DNA of 9,774 bases from Caulobacteraceae bacterium. Its GTDB lineage: Bacteria > Pseudomonadota > Alphaproteobacteria > Caulobacterales > Caulobacteraceae. The stretch lies in NCBI GenBank assembly GCA_947452665.1, contig CANGEH010000061.1, positions 1-9,774 on the forward strand, in the 5' to 3' direction. Below are positions 7,447 through 9,774 of this stretch, in pieces. Every line of letters begins with the position of its first letter. The first letter of the stretch is position 1. The notes beneath the pieces are model-generated. The model saw only the letters and a list, made by a program, of their open reading frames with translations. It was not told the DNA's origin and did not search any database. Both the position numbers and the translations under genes were made by a program.

Positions 7447-8433
7447 TTAGGCCAGCAGCATGACCTTGCCAATATGCGCTCCCGATTCCAGATAGGCATG
7501 GGCGCTGGCGGCGTCTTCCAGCGCAAAGCTCTTATCGACCACAGCGGCAATCTTGCCCGCAGCAATCCAGGGCCAGACCACGGTTTCAATCGCTGCCGTG
7601 AGCCTAGCTTTTTCGTCGGCAGAGCGCGGGCGCAGGGTTGAGCCGGTGACGATCAAGCGTCTTTGCATCAGGGCCATGATATTGAGCTCAACACTGGCCC
7701 CGGCCTGGGTGGCAATGTGCACCAGCCGCCCGCCCGTCTTAAGCGTTTCCAGATTACGGGCAAAAAAGGGACCTGCGACCATGTCCAGCACCACATCGGC
7801 GCCGCCATCGGCCAGCGTTATGGCGACAAAGTCTTGCATTGTGGAATCGATAACAATGTCTGCGCCCAGGGCCTTGGCGGCAGCGGCCTTATCGCTGCCT
7901 CTGGCGGTTGCGATCACCTTGGCTCCGGCGGCCTTGGCCATCTGGATCGCCATGACACCAATGCCAGACGTCGCGCCATGGACCAGCAGGGTCTCGCCAC
8001 TTTTCAAGGCCCCGTGCTCAAACACATTGGCATAGACGGTAAATACCGTCTCGGGCAGGGCGGCGGCCTGTGTCAGATCAAGACCGGCCGGTATGGGCAG
8101 GGCATGGCGCGCATCGACAGTGCAATATTGGGCATAGCCGCCGCCGCCAAGCAGGGCGGTGACCTTGTCACCCAGTTTCCAGCGACTGACCCCGTCACCA
8201 AGACCGACCACCTCGCCCGCGGCTTCGAGGCCGAGAATATCGGGCGCGCCTGGAGGCGGCGGGTAAAAGCCCATGCGCTGCAACAGGTCGGGCCGATTAA
8301 CCCCGGCGGCATAGACCTTGATCAAGATCTCGCCGGGGGCTGGGCTGGGCAGGGGGCGCTGGACGGGGATAAGGGCGCTGGCTGGGCCCTTATCCCCGTC
8401 AATGCCGATCGCGGTCATGTGTGTCATTGTCAT
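7447..8433 (-). CDS. NAD(P)H-quinone oxidoreductase, zinc-free MDR family (PIG3-like)
   Basis: This 328-residue protein is a medium-chain dehydrogenase/reductase of the quinone oxidoreductase branch (PIG3-like, COG0604), which reduces quinones with NAD(P)H. The N-terminal catalytic domain has AAGVNRPDLLQRMGFYPPPPG (42-62), GLEAAGEVV (68-76) and the GD near 88-89. The Rossmann domain carries the cofactor loop HGATSGIGVMAIQMAKAAGA (152-171), where relatives usually have a second glycine in place of A154. The zinc ligands of alcohol dehydrogenases are absent, as expected. The C-terminus SAHAYLESGAHIGKVML fits the family. I chose ATG 8433 because GAGG lies 6 nt before it; ATG 8418 (M6) would match the usual family start better. 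Codons 12-24 form a perfect hairpin (8362-8400). The substrate is not readable from sequence. The gene leads a probable two-gene unit with recQ. Confidence 0.92.
   Translation of the reverse strand: MTMTHMTAIGIDGDKGPASALIPVQRPLPSPAPGEILIKVYAAGVNRPDLLQRMGFYPPPPGAPDILGLEAAGEVVGLGDGVSRWKLGDKVTALLGGGGYAQYCTVDARHALPIPAGLDLTQAAALPETVFTVYANVFEHGALKSGETLLVHGATSGIGVMAIQMAKAAGAKVIATARGSDKAAAAKALGADIVIDSTMQDFVAITLADGGADVVLDMVAGPFFARNLETLKTGGRLVHIATQAGASVELNIMALMQRRLIVTGSTLRPRSADEKARLTAAIETVVWPWIAAGKIAAVVDKSFALEDAASAHAYLESGAHIGKVMLLA
8362..8400 (-). repeat. Perfect 15-bp hairpin inside the oxidoreductase coding region
   Basis: GACGGGGATAAGGGC (8362-8376) and its exact reverse complement (8386-8400) are separated by 9 bp. 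In the mRNA this is a 15-bp GC-rich stem located 34-72 nt into the coding sequence. The arms fall exactly on codon boundaries, encoding DGDKG and ALIPV. It could slow ribosomes or lower expression of the downstream unit, or be a coincidence of codon choice; no effect is shown. Confidence 0.85.
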
Positions 8434-8439
8434 TGAAGG

Positions 8440-8443
8440 CCTC
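8440..8443 (-). promoter_or_regulatory. Shine-Dalgarno of the quinone oxidoreductase gene
   Basis: GAGG on the minus strand, 6 nt before the ATG at 8433. It decides for this start against the in-frame ATG codons at 8427 and 8418, which have no such site at proper distance. Confidence 0.6.
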
Positions 8444-8452
8444 TGGTGCTTG

Positions 8453-8462
8453 CCTGATCAGG
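8453..8462. promoter_or_regulatory. 10-bp palindrome in the divergent spacer
   Basis: CCTGATCAGG is a perfect palindrome in the 85-bp gap between the divergent oxidoreductase and DUF1192 genes. Its position would allow a dimeric regulator to affect both. It may also be chance. No convincing sigma-70 promoter stands out in this gap; TTGCCT (8450-8455) with TTCAAT (8473-8478), 17 bp apart, is the best candidate for the plus strand. Confidence 0.25.
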
Positions 8463-8518
8463 GTTTGGCATGTTCAATAGACTAGGTTTTGGATCTTAGC
8501 CAAGAAAAGGGACGCGCC

Positions 8519-8731
8519 ATGACCGATGATGCTGCCGAACCTCGGCCCTTAAGAGGTCAGGTCTTGGGCACGCTGTGCCGCGAGGATCTCGATCCCTATA
8601 GCCAGCAAGACTTGGCGGACCGGATTAAGGCCTTGCAGGCCGAAATTGTCCGGGTAGAGGCGCAGATTGCCAAAAAGTCCCAGGTGCGTTCATCCGCCGA
8701 TGCCCTGTTTTCGATAAAATCTTCAGACTAG
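8519..8731 (+). CDS. DUF1192 family small coiled-coil protein
   Basis: This 70-residue protein matches the DUF1192 pattern, a family of about 60-residue alphaproteobacterial proteins with no assigned function. The recognisable core is LCREDLDPYSQQDLADRIKAL followed by QAEIVRVEAQIAKK (40-53), a heptad-like helix that should form a coiled coil, then SSADALF near the C-terminus. There is no signal peptide or membrane segment. I chose ATG 8519 because AGGG stands 7 nt upstream; the frame is open further back to a TTG at 8489 with no ribosome site. It diverges from the oxidoreductase gene and precedes the RcdA-like gene by 92 bp, probably in one transcript. From memory, this neighbourhood (oxidoreductase, DUF1192, DUF1465) recurs in other Alphaproteobacteria, which hints at a shared role with RcdA; that is inference. 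Confidence 0.85.
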   Translation: MTDDAAEPRPLRGQVLGTLCREDLDPYSQQDLADRIKALQAEIVRVEAQIAKKSQVRSSADALFSIKSSD

Positions 8732-8823
8732 ACCCAAGGCATGATGACATTGATCAAGGCGGATACGACGAGATTGACCCACATCCACCCTATCCAAGCT
8801 ATGGGCTTGCGGGTTTAGGGGTG

Positions 8824-9333
8824 ATGGCCGCCATGCTGAGCGCTGAACAACGTGCCGCAATCGTTAGAGATTTTGCGCGCTCTACCCTGTTTGACCGCAC
8901 CTTTAAGGACGGCATGGCCCTGGTCGATGAGACGGCGGATTATCTGGATGGCGGCGGGCGGCAAGAGGCCAAGATGTTATCGCGCACGGCGGCAGCGACC
9001 TATGCCCGTCAGAGCATGCACTTAACCACGCGCCTGATGCAGGTCGCGTCCTGGCTCTTGGTTCAAAAGGCGGTGCGCGATGGTGGCATGACGGCCATTG
9101 AGGCCTGCCAGACCCGCTATAGGCTCAACCAAAAGCGGGTTGAGCCCCTAACCGTTCCGGCCAATGACCTGCCACCAAAACTGGTTGGCCTTCTCGACCG
9201 GTCTGACCGGCTCTATGCCCGGATCGCGCATCTAGATGGCCGCATGTATCTGGACCAAGGATCGCCAGAGGCGACCAATCCCGTTCAGGCGCAATTTGAC
9301 CGTCTGTACCAGGCGTTTGAAGCTAGGCCCTAG
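8824..9333 (+). CDS. rcdA: RcdA-like protein (DUF1465), putative ClpXP adaptor for CtrA degradation
   Basis: The 169-residue protein belongs to DUF1465, the family of Caulobacter RcdA, a helical adaptor that with CpdR and PopA delivers the cell-cycle regulator CtrA to the ClpXP protease. The conserved block is LFDRTFKDGMALVDETADYLDGGGR near the N-terminus, followed by LSRTAAATYARQSMHLTTRLMQVASWLLVQKAV, the helices forming the bundle. The more variable C-terminal third has LLDRSDRLYARIAHLDGRMYLDQ and NPVQAQFDRLYQAF. The length equals known members. Start choice is open: GTG 8821, ATG 8824 and ATG 8833 are all in frame. TAGGGGTGAT (8816-8825) resembles a ribosome site but is too close for 8821 or 8824 to be ideal, so 8833 is a real alternative. 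The stop overlaps the ccr stop within CTAG. Family assignment is solid; the CtrA role here is inferred, since no CtrA, CpdR or PopA lies in the window. Confidence 0.86.
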   Translation: MAAMLSAEQRAAIVRDFARSTLFDRTFKDGMALVDETADYLDGGGRQEAKMLSRTAAATYARQSMHLTTRLMQVASWLLVQKAVRDGGMTAIEACQTRYRLNQKRVEPLTVPANDLPPKLVGLLDRSDRLYARIAHLDGRMYLDQGSPEATNPVQAQFDRLYQAFEARP

Positions 9334-9774
9334 AGGCTATTGCTGATTTCCAGCACTTCTTCGACGGTGCGCAGGCCCGGGCGCTGGGCATTGACCAGTA
9401 CGCCCATATTGCCGGGAAGGTGCTTGTTATCGAGCATCTTCTCATGCGCGGCCGGGATATCGTCCCAGCGGAACACTTCAGACAGGCAAGGATCAATGCG
9501 CCGTTCAATCACCAACTGATTGGCGGCAGAGGCCTGGGCTAGATTGGCAAAATGGCTGCCCTGAACCCGCTTTTGCCGCATCCATAAGAAGCGCGCATCC
9601 ATGGTTAGGTTAAAGCCCGATGTGCCCGCACAGATCACCACCATGCCGCCGCGCTTGACCAGGAAGACCGAGACCGGAAAGGTTGCCTCGCCGGGGTGTT
9701 CAAACACCATATCGACGTCCTTATTGCCGGTAATTTGCCACAGGGCCTTGCCGAACTTGCGGGTCTCTTTCATG
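9330..9774 (-). CDS. ccr: Crotonyl-CoA carboxylase/reductase, C-terminal part (start beyond window)
   Basis: Ccr reductively carboxylates crotonyl-CoA to ethylmalonyl-CoA with NADPH and CO2, the key step of the ethylmalonyl-CoA pathway for growth on C1 and C2 compounds. Only the last 148 or so codons are seen. They match Ccr closely: RRFGKA-like RKFGKALWQITG, DVDMVFEHPGEATFPVSVF, KRGGMVVICAGTSGFNLTMDARFLWMRQKR, then QGSHFANLAQASAANQLV and PGNMGVLV near the end. The histidine of GSHFAN (bases 9552-9554) lies where I expect the CO2-pocket histidine of studied Ccr enzymes. The GEATFPVS and SHFAN blocks set it apart from ordinary quinone reductases. The Met at 9773 is internal, and the gene continues past the window edge. 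It converges on the rcdA-like gene, sharing the CTAG at its stop. A plain MDR enoyl reductase is a less likely alternative. Confidence 0.93.
   Translation of the reverse strand, partial: MKETRKFGKALWQITGNKDVDMVFEHPGEATFPVSVFLVKRGGMVVICAGTSGFNLTMDARFLWMRQKRVQGSHFANLAQASAANQLVIERRIDPCLSEVFRWDDIPAAHEKMLDNKHLPGNMGVLVNAQRPGLRTVEEVLEISNSL

Noticed and set aside
7403..7600. SOS (LexA, GTTC-N7-GTTC) control of recQ, and CtrA boxes (TTAA-N7-TTAA) near the rcdA-like gene.
   Set aside because: I scanned the upstream regions by eye and found neither motif.
8741..8818. A possible 25-codon small gene (ATG 8741, TAG 8816-8818) between DUF1192 and the rcdA-like gene.
   Set aside because: The only ribosome-like sequence, AAGG, sits one base before the ATG, and the peptide has no distinctive features; short frames of this size are common by chance.
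9773..9773. ATG at 9773 (minus) as the start of a short 147-residue protein.
   Set aside because: The residues match the interior of Ccr, whose upstream portion is cut off by the window edge.

Overview
The window is ordinary alphaproteobacterial chromosome, dense with genes and GC-rich apart from one small AT-rich island. The phylum-level guess rests on four things: the recF-gyrB pair, two families largely confined to Alphaproteobacteria (DUF1192, and DUF1465/RcdA), the bacterial-type ferredoxin-NADP reductase, and crotonyl-CoA carboxylase/reductase. RcdA and Ccr fit the Caulobacterales / Hyphomonadaceae / Rhizobiales / Rhodobacterales range, but the sequence alone does not fix an order.

Layout. 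Positions 1-3584 (+) hold the end of recF, coupled to complete gyrB by an ATGA stop/start overlap. Positions 3581-4298 (-) hold a two-gene type II toxin-antitoxin module of the HigB/Gp49 (RelE superfamily) plus XRE kind, toxin first. It runs tail to tail into gyrB, and the two stop codons share one TTAA palindrome. Its 5' region (about 4299-4380) is the AT-rich island. There a palindrome TATCC-N8-GGATA, identical to the operator consensus of E. coli HipB, sits over the likely promoter. Positions 4564-5367 (+) hold a ferredoxin-NADP reductase. A 172-bp spacer (5368-5539) follows, with a perfect 19-bp inverted repeat made of two hairpin-forming REP-like units and a third small hairpin between them.

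Positions 5540-7402 (-) hold full-length RecQ helicase. Positions 7447-8433 (-) hold a PIG3-type NAD(P)H-quinone oxidoreductase, probably transcribed together with recQ, with a perfect 15-bp hairpin inside its first 25 codons. Diverging from it, 8519-8731 (+) is a DUF1192 coiled-coil protein and 8824-9333 (+) an RcdA-like (DUF1465) protein. The rcdA-like gene meets the 3' end of ccr (9330 to beyond the window, -) with the two TAG stops sharing a CTAG palindrome.

How it fits together. recF, gyrB and recQ are genome maintenance (replication-fork repair, supercoiling, recombination). fpr and the quinone oxidoreductase are NAD(P)H redox enzymes. RcdA-like proteins belong to the ClpXP adaptor pathway that degrades CtrA during the cell cycle. 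Ccr belongs to the ethylmalonyl-CoA pathway. I see no phage, transposon, CRISPR array, tRNA or rRNA. The only part that looks acquired is the toxin-antitoxin module. The best leads are its HipB-like operator, the coding-sequence hairpin in the oxidoreductase gene, the REP-like repeat pair, and the two convergent gene pairs joined by palindromic stop codons. I did not find a convincing wholly new system.
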